A stretch of 64,000 nucleotides of DNA from an uncultured Bacteroidales bacterium (GTDB lineage: Bacteria > Bacteroidota > Bacteroidia > Bacteroidales > Paludibacteraceae), in contig CALAUA010000025.1 of NCBI GenBank assembly GCA_937891975.1, positions 62,001 through 126,000 on the forward strand. The letters are read 5' to 3'. Below are positions 17,636 to 26,247 of the stretch, one piece after another. Within the stretch, counting starts at the first letter, position 1. Each line of letters opens with the position of its first letter. The notes beneath the pieces are model-generated. The model saw nothing but the letters and a program-made list of their open reading frames with translations. It was not told where the DNA came from and did not search any database. Made by a program: the position numbers and the translations under genes.

Positions 17636-19297
17636 TTACGAACAGAATATCAATACTAGCAATTGTCCCCCCATCACGCGCAAGAACATGGTCAATGGAT
17701 ATACCGTAGCATATACCACCGATGCTTGGTCATTGTGCGATGAAAGACTCTCGGCATAACCTAAGGCTGGAGCACCAGTCATCGCACCTATCAGCAGACC
17801 AACCACCTTAAAGAAGTTGATTTTCATTCCTTTATAGGCTATCAATCCAACCACCAACAATGGTATCACCGTAATCAGCACACCATACACTACCCACATA
17901 TATCCACCATTGATGATGGTATTCACAAAGCCATCGCCTACGCTCAATCCCACTGCTGCCAAAAACAACGTCAAACCCACCTGACGCAACATCATATTGG
18001 CACTTGTCGTGGCAAATGTCACCATACTATAATACGGACCAAAACGACCAATCAGCAATGCCACTATCAACGACCCACCTGCCAAACCCAACTTGAAGGA
18101 CTGGTTCATACCTGGTATCGCAATTGGCAGAGAGCCCAACAATACGCCCAAGAAGATGCCAAAGAAGATGGGCATCAAGTTAGGCAAGTCCAAACGCTTG
18201 AGCTCATTACCAAACATCTCCGCCACATGGCGCACATCTTCCTTATCGCCCACCACCATGATACGGTCGCCCAATTGCAATACGAAATCTGGAGTTGCCA
18301 ACAACTCTACACCCGCACGATTGATACGTGTGATAGTGGCATGATAGCGGTGGCGCACGTCAAAACTGCTCAAACGCTTGCCATTGCACTCTGTGCGAGT
18401 AACCACCACACGACGCGAAATCAAGTGGTCGGAGCGTTCGCGACCACGAAAACCGTAATGCGTCACCTCACCCAATACCTGCAAGTCTTTCTCATGACGC
18501 TTATCACTCACGATACGAATCACATCATTGGGATACAATACAGTACTACCATCCACCAGTTCATCGCGACCATCTGCACGGGTCACACGGCTCACCAACA
18601 GATTATCCACAGGGCAGAGGTCATGCAACTCTTTCAACGTGATGGCAGAAGCCACCGATAACCGAATATCCACGCAAATAGGATCATCATCCGACACATG
18701 TTCATCGCGCAATTTAGCATCCTCTTCACGCAAGTTCACACGGCAGCAAAAACGTATCAACTCAAACGACAATATCAAGCCCACGATACTGAGCGGATAA
18801 GCCAAAGCATAACCCATCGCTATATCGGGCGACACTTCACCCATCATATCTGCTGCCGTCTGTTGCACTGCACCCAGCGAAGGGGTGTTCATCACCGCAC
18901 CCGACATGATACCCGCCATGGTCGTCATCTCTATACCTGTGATATAGTGCAGAGCGATGGTAATACCACAACCCAGCAACACGATTGCCACTGCCAACAT
19001 ATTCAATCGCAAACCACTCTTGCCAAAGGGAGAGAAGGAAGGTCCAACTTGCAAACCGATGGAATAGACAAAGAGTATCAGTCCGAAGTTCTTGGCAAAA
19101 TGGCTAACCTGCGGATCAATCGTAATGCCAAAAGACGAGAAGATAATACCCACAAACAGTATCCACGTGATACCCAGCGAGAAGTTTTTGATACGCAGAT
19201 GTTCCCCTGCCCACAGACCAAGGCATACAACCAACGTGAGCAACACTATAGATTGCGTCACCGAAGGTATTAAAAACAATTCGCGTATATATTCCAT
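17636..19297 (-). CDS. AspT/YidE-type transporter with TrkA-C domains
   Basis: About 553 residues from Met at 19297 (MEYIRELFLIPSVTQSIVLL); starts at 19303-19309 are equally in frame, and anything further upstream is encoded by a mosaic repeat. Two blocks of five to six membrane helices flank a central cytosolic part with two RCK-C (TrkA-C) domains (ITLKELHDLC...; GKRLSSFDVR..., with LQLGDRIMVVGDKEDV). This is the aspartate:alanine exchanger (AAEx) layout. Both membrane blocks carry the matching motifs SGAMTNTPSLG-like (GAVMNTPSLGAVQ) and GAMTGAPALGYA. Substrate unknown. Confidence 0.9.
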   Translation of the reverse strand: MEYIRELFLIPSVTQSIVLLTLVVCLGLWAGEHLRIKNFSLGITWILFVGIIFSSFGITIDPQVSHFAKNFGLILFVYSIGLQVGPSFSPFGKSGLRLNMLAVAIVLLGCGITIALHYITGIEMTTMAGIMSGAVMNTPSLGAVQQTAADMMGEVSPDIAMGYALAYPLSIVGLILSFELIRFCCRVNLREEDAKLRDEHVSDDDPICVDIRLSVASAITLKELHDLCPVDNLLVSRVTRADGRDELVDGSTVLYPNDVIRIVSDKRHEKDLQVLGEVTHYGFRGRERSDHLISRRVVVTRTECNGKRLSSFDVRHRYHATITRINRAGVELLATPDFVLQLGDRIMVVGDKEDVRHVAEMFGNELKRLDLPNLMPIFFGIFLGVLLGSLPIAIPGMNQSFKLGLAGGSLIVALLIGRFGPYYSMVTFATTSANMMLRQVGLTLFLAAVGLSVGDGFVNTIINGGYMWVVYGVLITVIPLLVVGLIAYKGMKINFFKVVGLLIGAMTGAPALGYAESLSSHNDQASVVYATVYPLTMFLRVMGGQLLVLIFCS

Positions 19298-19304
19298 ATC
19301 CATA

Positions 19305-19382
19305 TCCATTATCCAATAGGCGGAACGCCGTCCTATAGCCCATTTATGGGCGTCCATTACCCATTAGGCGGAACGCCGTCAC
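19305..19382. repeat. Mosaic repeat with two GGCGGAACGCC hairpins
   Basis: Units of CCATTAYCCA and CCCATTA alternate with hairpin cores GGCGGAACGCC (19319-19329 and 19367-19377) and GCCCATTTATGGGC (19338-19351). It covers the cinA 3' end and the region before the AspT-type gene start, so the last cinA residues (about LMGNGRP) are repeat-encoded. The same core recurs at 20121-20131 and 45206-45216. Confidence 0.8.
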
Positions 19383-20744
19383 CAACGCAGCAGTGACTGC
19401 ACGTTGTGTGATTTGTTCGCGTTCACGCGCAATACCAAAATGATAGCACTCCGCCGTCGTACCCTTTGGCGTAGCCCATGCTATCCATACTGTACCTACG
19501 GGCTTGTCTGGTGTACCGCCTGTTGGACCAGCTATACCTGATGTGGCAATTGCATAATCCGTGTTCATTAGTGCGCGAACACCCTCGGCCATCTCACGAA
19601 CAGTTTGTTCGCTTACCGCACCGTATTTTTCCAATGTGTTATGCTTCACGCCCAGCACTTGCTCTTTGATGGTATTGTCGTATGCCACTACCGAACCCAT
19701 ATAATATGCCGATGCGCCCGACTGCGCATTGAGGGCAGCTGCCAAACGGCCACCTGTGCAACTCTCTGCCGTGGCAATGGTCTGATGACGCTCTTTGAGT
19801 AGATTGCCCAATATCGTTTCTAAAGGCAAATCTTCGGTGGCTATCAAATAGTCTGCTATCAGTGGCTTGAGATTGGCTAATTGCTGCTCTATTTCTTCTT
19901 TTGTTGCCTCGCCATAACTACTCAATCGCAGACGAATAATGCCATCCTTAGGCAAGTATGCCAAATGCATTGATTGCGGCAAAGCATTCTCCCATTCTTC
20001 TATTTTTAGTGCCAATGTCGATTCCGCTATGCCATACAACATCATCGTGCGATGAATAATCTCACCTCTCACCTCTAACTTCTCACCCTTAGCCCGCAGG
20101 GCGTCCATTACCCAATAGGCGGAACGCCGTCCATTAGCGAAGCGTCCTCTAAACTCTAAAAACGGAAGTACCTGCTCTGTCATCGCAATCTTCATCTCAT
20201 ACGGCACACCGGGCATTGCAATTAAGAATTTTGAATTTTGTCCCTCGCCTTTAACCTTTAACCTTAGCGGGGTCCCCGAAAACGCTCGTGGCGTTTTGGG
20301 GTGCTCTTCACCTCTAACCTCATTCTCAAACACCATAATCGGTGCGCTACCTACCCGATTGGGCAGTATAGTAGCCGATTCGGGAACGAGCCATTGGGTA
20401 GCAGTCAAACGATTGAGCACATCAGGTCGCTCCTTATACAACTCGTGTATATGCTCACGCACGCGCGGGTCTTCCACCAGTATAGTGCCAAAATACTCGC
20501 ACATGACATGCTTGGTGATATCATCTTTCGTAGGGCCTAGTCCTCCCGTAGTCAGCACAATATCCGCACGCGAGAAGGCTTCGTCTAATGCCTTCAGTAT
20601 ATGTTCGCGGTCATCGTGTACAGATGTTATTTGGTAGAGTTCAATCCCCGACTTATTGAGTCGCTCTGCCATCCATGCCGAGTTGGTATCCACCACCTGC
20701 CCAATCAGCAATTCATCGCCTATGGTAATGATTTCTGCTTTCAT
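19344..20744 (-). CDS. cinA: CinA-family nicotinamide-nucleotide amidohydrolase with repeat insertions
   Basis: 466 residues; longer than the usual ~415. The N-terminal MoCF-like (COG1058) domain shows EIITIGDELLIGQVVDTNSAWMA and TTGGLGPTKDDITK; the C-terminal deamidase domain shows ATAESCTGGRLAAAL, SVVAYDN and ATSGIAGPTGGTPDKPVGTVW. Two in-frame insertions lie on either side of the MPGVPYEM motif (20244-20322 and 20061-20163) and are encoded by mosaic repeats; the C terminus is also repeat-derived. The motifs are intact, so it is probably functional in NMN recycling. Confidence 0.93.
   Translation of the reverse strand: MKAEIITIGDELLIGQVVDTNSAWMAERLNKSGIELYQITSVHDDREHILKALDEAFSRADIVLTTGGLGPTKDDITKHVMCEYFGTILVEDPRVREHIHELYKERPDVLNRLTATQWLVPESATILPNRVGSAPIMVFENEVRGEEHPKTPRAFSGTPLRLKVKGEGQNSKFLIAMPGVPYEMKIAMTEQVLPFLEFRGRFANGRRSAYWVMDALRAKGEKLEVRGEIIHRTMMLYGIAESTLALKIEEWENALPQSMHLAYLPKDGIIRLRLSSYGEATKEEIEQQLANLKPLIADYLIATEDLPLETILGNLLKERHQTIATAESCTGGRLAAALNAQSGASAYYMGSVVAYDNTIKEQVLGVKHNTLEKYGAVSEQTVREMAEGVRALMNTDYAIATSGIAGPTGGTPDKPVGTVWIAWATPKGTTAECYHFGIAREREQITQRAVTAALVTAFRLMGNGRP
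20061..20163. repeat. In-frame mosaic repeat inside cinA (first)
   Basis: CTCACCT-CTCACCT-CTAACTT heptamers, a GCCCGCAGGGC hairpin, CCATTACCCAATAGGCGGAACGCC-like core (two segments), AGCGAAGCG and CTCTAAACTCTAAA. It translates in frame as an extra ~34-residue segment between LPFL and IIHRTMML. Confidence 0.8.
20244..20322. repeat. In-frame mosaic repeat inside cinA (second)
   Basis: CCTTTAA-CCTTTAA heptamers, then a long inverted repeat (CCCCGAAAACGC ... GCGTTTTGGGG), then CACCTCTAACCTC. It translates in frame as about 27 extra residues before KFLIAMPG. Confidence 0.8.
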
Positions 20745-20748
20745 TCTC

Positions 20749-20782
20749 TGCCTTTAACCTATAACCTCTAACCTTTAACCTG
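20749..20782. repeat. Heptamer repeat between cinA and DUF3109 gene
   Basis: CCTTTAA-CCTATAA-CCTCTAA-CCTTTAA-CC. The stop codon and final residues (QVKG) of the DUF3109 protein are encoded by it. Confidence 0.75.
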
Positions 20783-21349
20783 CTTGTGCCATTCATTGGC
20801 AACAAGGCAAAGCTCATCATACCACTCTTGTCCAAAACGACGGATAAGTGGTTCCTTAAGGAACTGATAGATAGGCAGATGCAGTTTCTTGCCCAGTTGT
20901 CGTGCGCAATGGCAAATATCCCAACGATGGTACTCCACCCCAATCATATCGCCTACTTTGTTCAATCGTATAGGATATAAATGACAAGAGATAGGTTTCT
21001 TGAAATCAATCTTGCCTGCATTGTATGCTTTTTCTATCAGGCAGTAGCACCACCCATTGTGGTCAGTTCGGGCGAAGACACAGTCTTTGTCGTTAACGAT
21101 AGAAGTCACTTTTTCGCCGGATGGATCAAGATAAGAGAGCCCTTGTGCTTCTACCACAGCACGTGCCTCTTTGGTCATGTCGGGCAGCAGTATAGGTAGT
21201 ATCTCGCGTATTTTCTCCTCTTCTTCATCCGTCAGTGGCGCGCCTGCGTCCCCCTCGATACAGCAACATCCGCGACATTTATCCAAATCGCAACAAAAGT
21301 CTTTCTCCAAGACATCCAAACTAACTAATGTATTCTGAATCAAAAACAT
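20768..21349 (-). CDS. DUF3109 family protein
   Basis: 193 residues with a cysteine-rich N-terminal cluster (CCDLDKCRGCCCIEGDAGAPLT) and later cysteines (DKDCVFA, WCYC, PISCHLYPIR, ICHCARQLG). This is the Bacteroidota DUF3109 pattern, related to YkgJ-like zinc/iron-cluster proteins. Function unknown; a metal- or Fe-S-binding role is inferred from the cysteines. The C-terminal end runs into a heptamer repeat. Confidence 0.88.
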   Translation of the reverse strand: MFLIQNTLVSLDVLEKDFCCDLDKCRGCCCIEGDAGAPLTDEEEEKIREILPILLPDMTKEARAVVEAQGLSYLDPSGEKVTSIVNDKDCVFARTDHNGWCYCLIEKAYNAGKIDFKKPISCHLYPIRLNKVGDMIGVEYHRWDICHCARQLGKKLHLPIYQFLKEPLIRRFGQEWYDELCLVANEWHKQVKG

Positions 21350-21355
21350 ATTTTT

Positions 21356-21394
21356 GTGTTTAGAGAACGCGCTAAAGCGCTACTGTTTAGTGAT
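21356..21394. repeat. Mosaic repeat with GCGC-TAAA-GCGC hairpin
   Basis: GTGTTTAGAGAAC, hairpin (21369-21380), then TACTGTTTAGTG. Read on the minus strand it is CACTAAACAGTA-hairpin-GTTCTCTAAACAC, the canonical form of the family. Confidence 0.75.
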
Positions 21395-21960
21395 TATAGG
21401 ATTCCTTCAAGAAAAATTTTCACACCAATAAGAATAAGTATCACTCCACCGAGAATGGTTACATTCATTCTCAGGCGAGCGCCTACTAAATGACCAATCA
21501 CAAAACCCGTCATAGAAAACAAGAAACATGTCGCTGCTATAATGCCCACAGCTATCCACAATACTTCTGGATGAGGAATGAAGATTACTCCTGTAGCCAA
21601 CGTATCCATTGATGTGGCAAATGCCAATGACAACAAACCCAAGAAAGAGAAATCGGCTAAATGCGTTTCATCATTGTCCTCTTTCAACGAATCGTAAATC
21701 ATCTTTCCACCAATAAAACCAAGCAACAGCAGTGCTATCCATGGCGCAAAGCGCTCGAAAAACGAAGCAAACAGACTGCCCGCGAAATAGCCAATCAGCG
21801 GCATGCCCGCATGGAACACGCCGAAGAGCAATGCCATGAGCATGGGTTTGATATAGCGAGGCACATAGCCATGCGGCGAAGTCAATCCCTTGCACACCGA
21901 CACCGCAAAACAGTCCATGGCTAGTCCTATTGCTAATAATACGATCGTTATAATGCTCAT
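21394..21960 (-). CDS. Manganese efflux pump MntP-like
   Basis: 188 residues, six hydrophobic segments. The N-terminal LLAIGLAMDCFAVSVCKGL and the internal repeat LSLAFATSMDTLATGVIF carry the paired Asp residues of the MntP/DUF204 family, which exports Mn2+ across the inner membrane. No manganese riboswitch was recognised upstream. Both ends are bordered by mosaic repeats. Confidence 0.92.
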   Translation of the reverse strand: MSIITIVLLAIGLAMDCFAVSVCKGLTSPHGYVPRYIKPMLMALLFGVFHAGMPLIGYFAGSLFASFFERFAPWIALLLLGFIGGKMIYDSLKEDNDETHLADFSFLGLLSLAFATSMDTLATGVIFIPHPEVLWIAVGIIAATCFLFSMTGFVIGHLVGARLRMNVTILGGVILILIGVKIFLEGIL

Positions 21961-22053
21961 CTCTCTAATCTCTAAACAGTAGGCGCTCTGCGCCGTTCAC
22001 TAAACACTAAACTTTACACCTTACACTTTACACTTTACACTTTAAACCTTAAA
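21961..22053. repeat. Mosaic repeat between def and mntP-like gene
   Basis: CTCTAAT-CTCTAAA-CAGTA, hairpin GGCGC-TCT-GCGCC (21981-21993), GTTCACTAAACACTAAA, then TTTACACC/TTTACAC heptamers repeated four to five times and TTTAAACCTTAAACC. Confidence 0.8.
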
Positions 22054-22056
22054 CCA

Positions 22057-22605
22057 TTATCGTTTGGTGCGGTAGCGAGCAGCTACTTTGCCTTTGGCGA
22101 TGTTGGTGAGTTTGGTCTTAACGAACTGACGACGGATAGGCGAAATACGGTCGGTGAAGACATGTCCTTCCAAGTGATCATACTCGTGTTGGATAATACG
22201 TGCCGCAAACCCATCATAGGTCTCCGTATGCTCGGTGAAGTTCTCATCCATGTAGCGAATCGTAATGCTAGCAGGACGGATAACATTCTCGGATATACCA
22301 GGCAACGAAAGACAGCCCTCAGAGAAAGTGGCATCATCTTCGCTTTCCTCGATAATCTCTGGATTGATAAAGACCTTCTTAAAATCCTGACACTCAGGAT
22401 AATCTTCTGCCAATTCGGTACCATCCACGATGAAAAGACGAATAGCTTTGCCAATCTGCGGAGCTGCAAGTCCACATCCTTCTGCTACGGCTAGTGTCTC
22501 CCACATATCAGCAAGAAGTTGCTTGAGGTCAACTGACTCGGGTGTAATGTCTTCAGTGGGCTTACGCAATACAGGTTGCCCATATAAATAAATAGGTAGT
22601 ATCAT
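22057..22605 (-). CDS. def: Peptide deformylase
   Basis: Removes the N-formyl group from nascent proteins. 182 residues with all three active-site motifs: GCGLAAPQIG, EGCLSLPG (metal Cys) and QHEYDHLEG (metal His pair and catalytic Glu). Flanked on both sides by dense mosaic repeats. A weak TAATTTTG box on the minus strand at 22845-22852 could be the promoter, leaving a repeat-filled leader of about 230 nt. Confidence 0.96.
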   Translation of the reverse strand: MILPIYLYGQPVLRKPTEDITPESVDLKQLLADMWETLAVAEGCGLAAPQIGKAIRLFIVDGTELAEDYPECQDFKKVFINPEIIEESEDDATFSEGCLSLPGISENVIRPASITIRYMDENFTEHTETYDGFAARIIQHEYDHLEGHVFTDRISPIRRQFVKTKLTNIAKGKVAARYRTKR

Positions 22606-22613
22606 ATATTTTT

Positions 22614-22740
22614 ATCTTTAAACTCTAAACAGTAGGCGCTACGCGCCGTTCACTAAACTCTAAACACTATCGGCTTTGCCGCGTCCACTAAACACTAAAC
22701 AGTAGCGCCTCCGGCGCGTTCACTAAACACTAAACACTTG
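22614..22740. repeat. Dense mosaic repeat upstream of def
   Basis: Three units in a row: CTCTAAACAGTAG-hairpin GGCGC-TAC-GCGCC (22637-22650)-GTTCACTAAAC; CTAAACACTAT-CGGC-TTT-GCCG-CGTCCACTAAAC; and CTAAACAGTAG-CGCC-TCC-GGCG-CGTTCACTAAAC. Best single example of the family's grammar: heptamers (CTAAACA, CTCTAAA), a short variable hairpin, and a constant CGTTCACTAAAC right side. Confidence 0.85.
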
Positions 22741-22877
22741 CATCATATACCTCAGGTTTGCGGAAGCGCCTGCGATTAGTGTTATGAGCATATGATTGGT
22801 TCGATGGTTGTCGTGTGATATAGCATTTTATTTCAAAAACTCTGCAAAATTAGTGATTTTCTTGAATCAAAACAGGA

Positions 22878-23702
22878 TTATTCCCAACGAATACGCTGAG
22901 CTAGTTGCAAAAAGTAATCATTAGACCAGATATCTAATTCTCTTGGATGGTGCACAAATGGCAGCACATCTGTTTTCACTTGGTTTATATCGGTCGTTGC
23001 TAATCGTTCGTTGAGGAGTCCTATGAACTCATTTTTTGTACATTCCTTTCCCGAGAACTCCACAATACGTTCATGCAGATGTGCCCAGTTCAAAGGATGG
23101 TTCCACCTTACATACCACTCAAAGTCATACCAATCGCGTCCTTTGACGCGATTTTTCCATTGGCGGTAAACTAATGCATGCATCTTACCAGCAAACAGAC
23201 AAGGCAAGGTCATGCATTGTACCATAAACGAATAGGGTTGCACCATCAGTCGTTGTTCGGTCGTGAACGACATAGGCGGATTGGTATCTACTTCTATCTT
23301 TATCCGCACAGAGCGCTCTGTTTGGAAACTGAGGTTGTACACATCTGTTGTATCCTTCAAAAATGCAGACTCTACACGACCAAAATTGCGTTTGTCTTTT
23401 TTGGTGATAGACACCTCTCGTCCCAACAAACGTGCTTCCTCAATAATGGCAGGAAAATATTTCTCAAACTGAAAATCAGGGTTCTTTTGTATCAGCGAGA
23501 AGTCCATATCTTCCGAATAACGTTTCAGTCCATGAAATAGGCGCAAACATGTGCCACCATAGAAGGCAGCTTCTTGAAAGAACCCACCCCGCGCCAGACC
23601 AGCCAATGCCACCTGTTGCATAACCTCGTATAGCGCATTGCGCTGACCATCTGTACCTTGCATGGTGTGCGCAGCTAACATTTGACTAAACACGTCGTTC
23701 AT
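22878..23702 (-). CDS. AbiEii/AbiGii-type nucleotidyltransferase toxin
   Basis: 274 residues. Nucleotidyltransferase signature AFYGGTCLRLFHGLKRYSEDMDFSL (GGT...R ... S-x-D-x-D-F), a further acidic residue in KIEVDTNPP, and the family C-terminal part LFAGKMHALVYRQW ... VKGRDWYDFEW. In type IV toxin-antitoxin/abortive infection pairs this enzyme modifies RNA, shown for tRNA in related MenT toxins. The antitoxin-type gene overlaps by 17 bp or less upstream. Confidence 0.93.
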   Translation of the reverse strand: MNDVFSQMLAAHTMQGTDGQRNALYEVMQQVALAGLARGGFFQEAAFYGGTCLRLFHGLKRYSEDMDFSLIQKNPDFQFEKYFPAIIEEARLLGREVSITKKDKRNFGRVESAFLKDTTDVYNLSFQTERSVRIKIEVDTNPPMSFTTEQRLMVQPYSFMVQCMTLPCLFAGKMHALVYRQWKNRVKGRDWYDFEWYVRWNHPLNWAHLHERIVEFSGKECTKNEFIGLLNERLATTDINQVKTDVLPFVHHPRELDIWSNDYFLQLAQRIRWE

Positions 23703-24324
23703 TTTCTATAAATCGAATAATGGTTTCTATGGTTCTTTGTTTATGTGATAGAGGTGCTAGTTGCTTAAGTATATCCATATTGATTTCGGCTAACCAATCC
23801 ATATCAAAGCGCAAATCTTCTTCCAACCATTCACCGACTTCCTTCGCGTAACGCATAGATACACCTGCCGTAAACTGCACTACATCCAGCAGTGCTTTCT
23901 CAGGAGTAGCGATTAAATAGGATAGATCAGTTTCCGTATGCATATGTACGCCAATAGGAAACCATTGCGGTTGTGCCGAAGTGTAGAAGAACGTTCCTAT
24001 TGGCGTATTAAACGAACGCGTTGCTTTAGTTGTTACCGATTGTACAGAATATACAGTTTCGGGTATCAGTCCATAATGGCGCAGAGCAGTTTGCTGCGAC
24101 ACATAACTAGGACCATACAAGTGATTAGCCACCAGAAATCGGTTAATAGGTTTTTGAGTTAGTTCTTCGCTGAGAACATACATGCCTCTTTTGAGGCGTA
24201 TGATTTGTCCTGTTGCCACTAATTGACGTACTTTATCCGTGAGATGTATATTATTAGGGAAGACCGATTGCAGCCATCCCTTATCAAAAGGCAAACATCC
24301 TATGTTTCTTAATTGTGACAACAT
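23686..24324 (-). CDS. AbiEi-type antitoxin/transcriptional regulator
   Basis: 212 residues from ATG 24324. N-terminal winged-HTH-like region (LRNIGCLPFDKGWLQSVF, QLVATGQIIRLKRGMYVL), then the AbiEi segment with NHLYGPSYVSQQTALRHYGLIPE and YLIATPEKALLDVV. It overlaps the toxin gene and has its own promoter, so the pair is a co-transcribed type IV-like toxin-antitoxin system. Fragments of a second copy lie 0.5 kb upstream. Confidence 0.92.
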   Translation of the reverse strand: MLSQLRNIGCLPFDKGWLQSVFPNNIHLTDKVRQLVATGQIIRLKRGMYVLSEELTQKPINRFLVANHLYGPSYVSQQTALRHYGLIPETVYSVQSVTTKATRSFNTPIGTFFYTSAQPQWFPIGVHMHTETDLSYLIATPEKALLDVVQFTAGVSMRYAKEVGEWLEEDLRFDMDWLAEINMDILKQLAPLSHKQRTIETIIRFIENERRV

Positions 24325-24389
24325 CTCCAATAGCTAATATTTCAACAGTAAAACGAGAAAAAATCGTTTAACTATTCAAATTTCGGCTG

Positions 24390-24420
24390 CAAAGTTAGTG
24401 ATTTTCTTGAACATATGCAA
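24390..24420 (-). promoter_or_regulatory. Promoter of the AbiE-type pair
   Basis: TAACTTTG (24390-24397, minus) with TTG 20 bp upstream (24418-24420). Confidence 0.7.
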
Positions 24421-24633
24421 GTAACTCAAGCATTTTATTTAAAAAAAATAGATTTATCTATTGAATATGCCATTCACATTCACGACAGAAGCTTGCTTAT
24501 GAGGGTGAACAGTGAGTGGCTGCCTTATTTAGTAATGTAAATAACCTATACCCAGAAATATAATTACAATGATATTTTTTGACATTTTTGGCAGTTAAAT
24601 ATAACTGCGATTATATTTTTGCCAGAACAAAAA

Positions 24634-24790
24634 CTACTTAAACTGTGCCCAGAAGGCATCGTTCTTTTGGTTCTCGCGAGTTTGCTTGGCAGAAGCAGGA
24701 TAATTTTCGATAAACCACGTCAGGTACTTAGCATAATCGATTTTGTCGCGGAACATCTTTTCGCGGCGAGCAGTATTAAGTGAAGCGCTC
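24634..24790 (-). pseudogene. C-terminal fragment of an unidentified protein
   Basis: An open stretch of about 50 codons without a start, ending at a TAG (24634-24636), reads like the charged end of a real protein (REKMFRDKIDYAKYLTWFIE ... NDAFWAQFK). It joins the AbiEi fragment in a different frame at about 24790. The parent family was not recognised. Confidence 0.45.
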
Positions 24791-24817
24791 CCCAAAAAAA
24801 ATGTGTATTTTTTGGGG
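24790..24817. terminator. Inverted repeat, possible terminator of polysaccharide operon
   Basis: CCCC-A8 ... T6-GGGG inverted repeat about 90 bp beyond the GDP-mannose dehydrogenase stop, at the junction of two gene fragments. Could end the operon, but no U run follows on the minus strand. Confidence 0.4.
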
Positions 24818-24912
24818 TTGGAGTAGCTAGAAGATAATTGAGATTAGATTCGCTACGCATCAGTATGCCGATAGGAAACCTTTGTGGTTGTGCTGTAGCA
24901 TAGAAGAACTTA
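24818..24912 (-). pseudogene. Fragment of a second AbiEi-type antitoxin gene
   Basis: FFYATAQPQRFPIGILMRSE, then SNLNYLLATP, is a clear relative of FFYTSAQPQWFPIGVHMHTE-TDLSYLIATPE in the intact antitoxin. Only about 31 codons remain before the inverted repeat. It abuts the 3' end of the polysaccharide operon and shows that a second AbiE-like locus decayed here. Confidence 0.75.
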
Positions 24913-26241
24913 CCAGCACAAGCCATTATATCCCTCTTGTCCTTCTAATTCCTTGATACGCACAAGGTCAATGATAGGTGTGCCAATGGCAATGCGTGCT
25001 TGGCGGAAGGCATCATCTTTGTTAGCAATAATGATGCAATCAGCCCAATCAGTAACTGCTGTTAGGTCCTCTTGCAGCATCTCATTGAGGTGAGGCAACT
25101 TAGTAGCAATCACACTTTTATTGCGACCTATGAGGCGTGATAGACAGACGTTCTTATCGTAGATACGTACTTCGTAACCTTTTCCGTGGAGTGCTTCGAT
25201 CACATTCACGATAGGTGAGTTACGCATATCATCGGTACCAGCCTTGAAACTTAGCCCCAATACACCAATACGCATCTTAGGCAGTCCTTGCAATGCACGT
25301 TTATCCTCTAGGTGCTCAATCTGACGTACAACTTGTGCGATATGCAGTTCGTTGCTATGTTCGATAGCATTGAGCACGGGTGTTTCAAGATAGAGGTCGT
25401 GTGCTAGTGTCTTGAGTCCTTTGAGGTCTTTTGGCAGACAAGATCCACCATAAGCAAATCCTGGTCGGAAGTAATACGGTGAAATGTTCAGTTGCTTATC
25501 CATGCAGAAGATACGCATCACTTCGTGACTATCAATGCCTAATTGTTTGCAGATATTGCCTACCTCATTTGCGAATACTACTTTCAAGGCGTGGTAGGAG
25601 TTGTTCACATATTTGATCATCTCTGCTACACCTATCTCCACCACTTCAATAGGAGCATCTGTCAGACCTTGATATAGACTGCGCATCACTTCGATGGCCT
25701 TAGGGCAACTTGACCCTAGCACGGTCAATGGTGGATTGAGATAGTCTTGTACAGCAGTACCTTCACGGAGGAACTCTGGATTGCTTACTACCGCAAAATC
25801 CACATCATGCTTTTTGCCCGATTCTTGCTCAATGATTTCCGTCATCTTGGCATTGGTACCAGGGAATACGGTAGAACGAATCACCACAATATGGAAGCCA
25901 TTTTTCTCTTTCAGTGCTTGTCCTATTTGGTGTGCTGTCTGTAGGATATAAGTCAGGTCGAGATGTCCGTTGTCGGATGATGGCGTACCCACGCAGAGGA
26001 ATGAGATGTCGGTATTTGTTACCGCATCCATATAGTCATGGGTTGCACGTATGCGACCTGCTTGGTGTCCTTCGCTGATGAGTTGGTCAATGTCTTTCTC
26101 TACGATGGTTGGTTTACCTTGATTAATAAGATCTACTTTCACATCGCTCACATCCACACCCACCATGTGGTGTCCTTGTTTGGATAAGCAACCAATGCCT
26201 ACGCATCCTACATATCCGAGTCCAAAAATTGAAATTTTCAT
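24910..26241 (-). CDS. GDP-mannose 6-dehydrogenase (AlgD-like)
   Basis: 443 residues. Oxidises GDP-mannose to GDP-mannuronate in two NAD+ steps. N-terminal ISIFGLGYVGCVGIGCL (Rossmann), NPEFLREGTAV, nucleophile Cys268 in YGGSCLPKDL and LGLSFKAGTDDMRNSPIVN are present. Long stretches and the ending GLCW resemble Pseudomonas AlgD (ending GICW, also Cys268) more than UDP-glucose dehydrogenases; NDP specificity is therefore inferred. Last gene of the polysaccharide operon; gmd elsewhere in the window uses the same GDP-mannose pool. Confidence 0.9.
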   Translation of the reverse strand: MKISIFGLGYVGCVGIGCLSKQGHHMVGVDVSDVKVDLINQGKPTIVEKDIDQLISEGHQAGRIRATHDYMDAVTNTDISFLCVGTPSSDNGHLDLTYILQTAHQIGQALKEKNGFHIVVIRSTVFPGTNAKMTEIIEQESGKKHDVDFAVVSNPEFLREGTAVQDYLNPPLTVLGSSCPKAIEVMRSLYQGLTDAPIEVVEIGVAEMIKYVNNSYHALKVVFANEVGNICKQLGIDSHEVMRIFCMDKQLNISPYYFRPGFAYGGSCLPKDLKGLKTLAHDLYLETPVLNAIEHSNELHIAQVVRQIEHLEDKRALQGLPKMRIGVLGLSFKAGTDDMRNSPIVNVIEALHGKGYEVRIYDKNVCLSRLIGRNKSVIATKLPHLNEMLQEDLTAVTDWADCIIIANKDDAFRQARIAIGTPIIDLVRIKELEGQEGYNGLCW

Positions 26242-26247
26242 ATTATA

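Noticed and set aside
21961..22740. Heptamer arrays as a CRISPR
   Set aside because: Units are 7-8 bp without unique spacers of constant length, and no cas genes are present.
24720..24926. 68-codon minus-strand frame as an intact small gene
   Set aside because: Its first half matches the AbiEi antitoxin, and its second half is an out-of-frame reading of another gene fragment; treated as debris.
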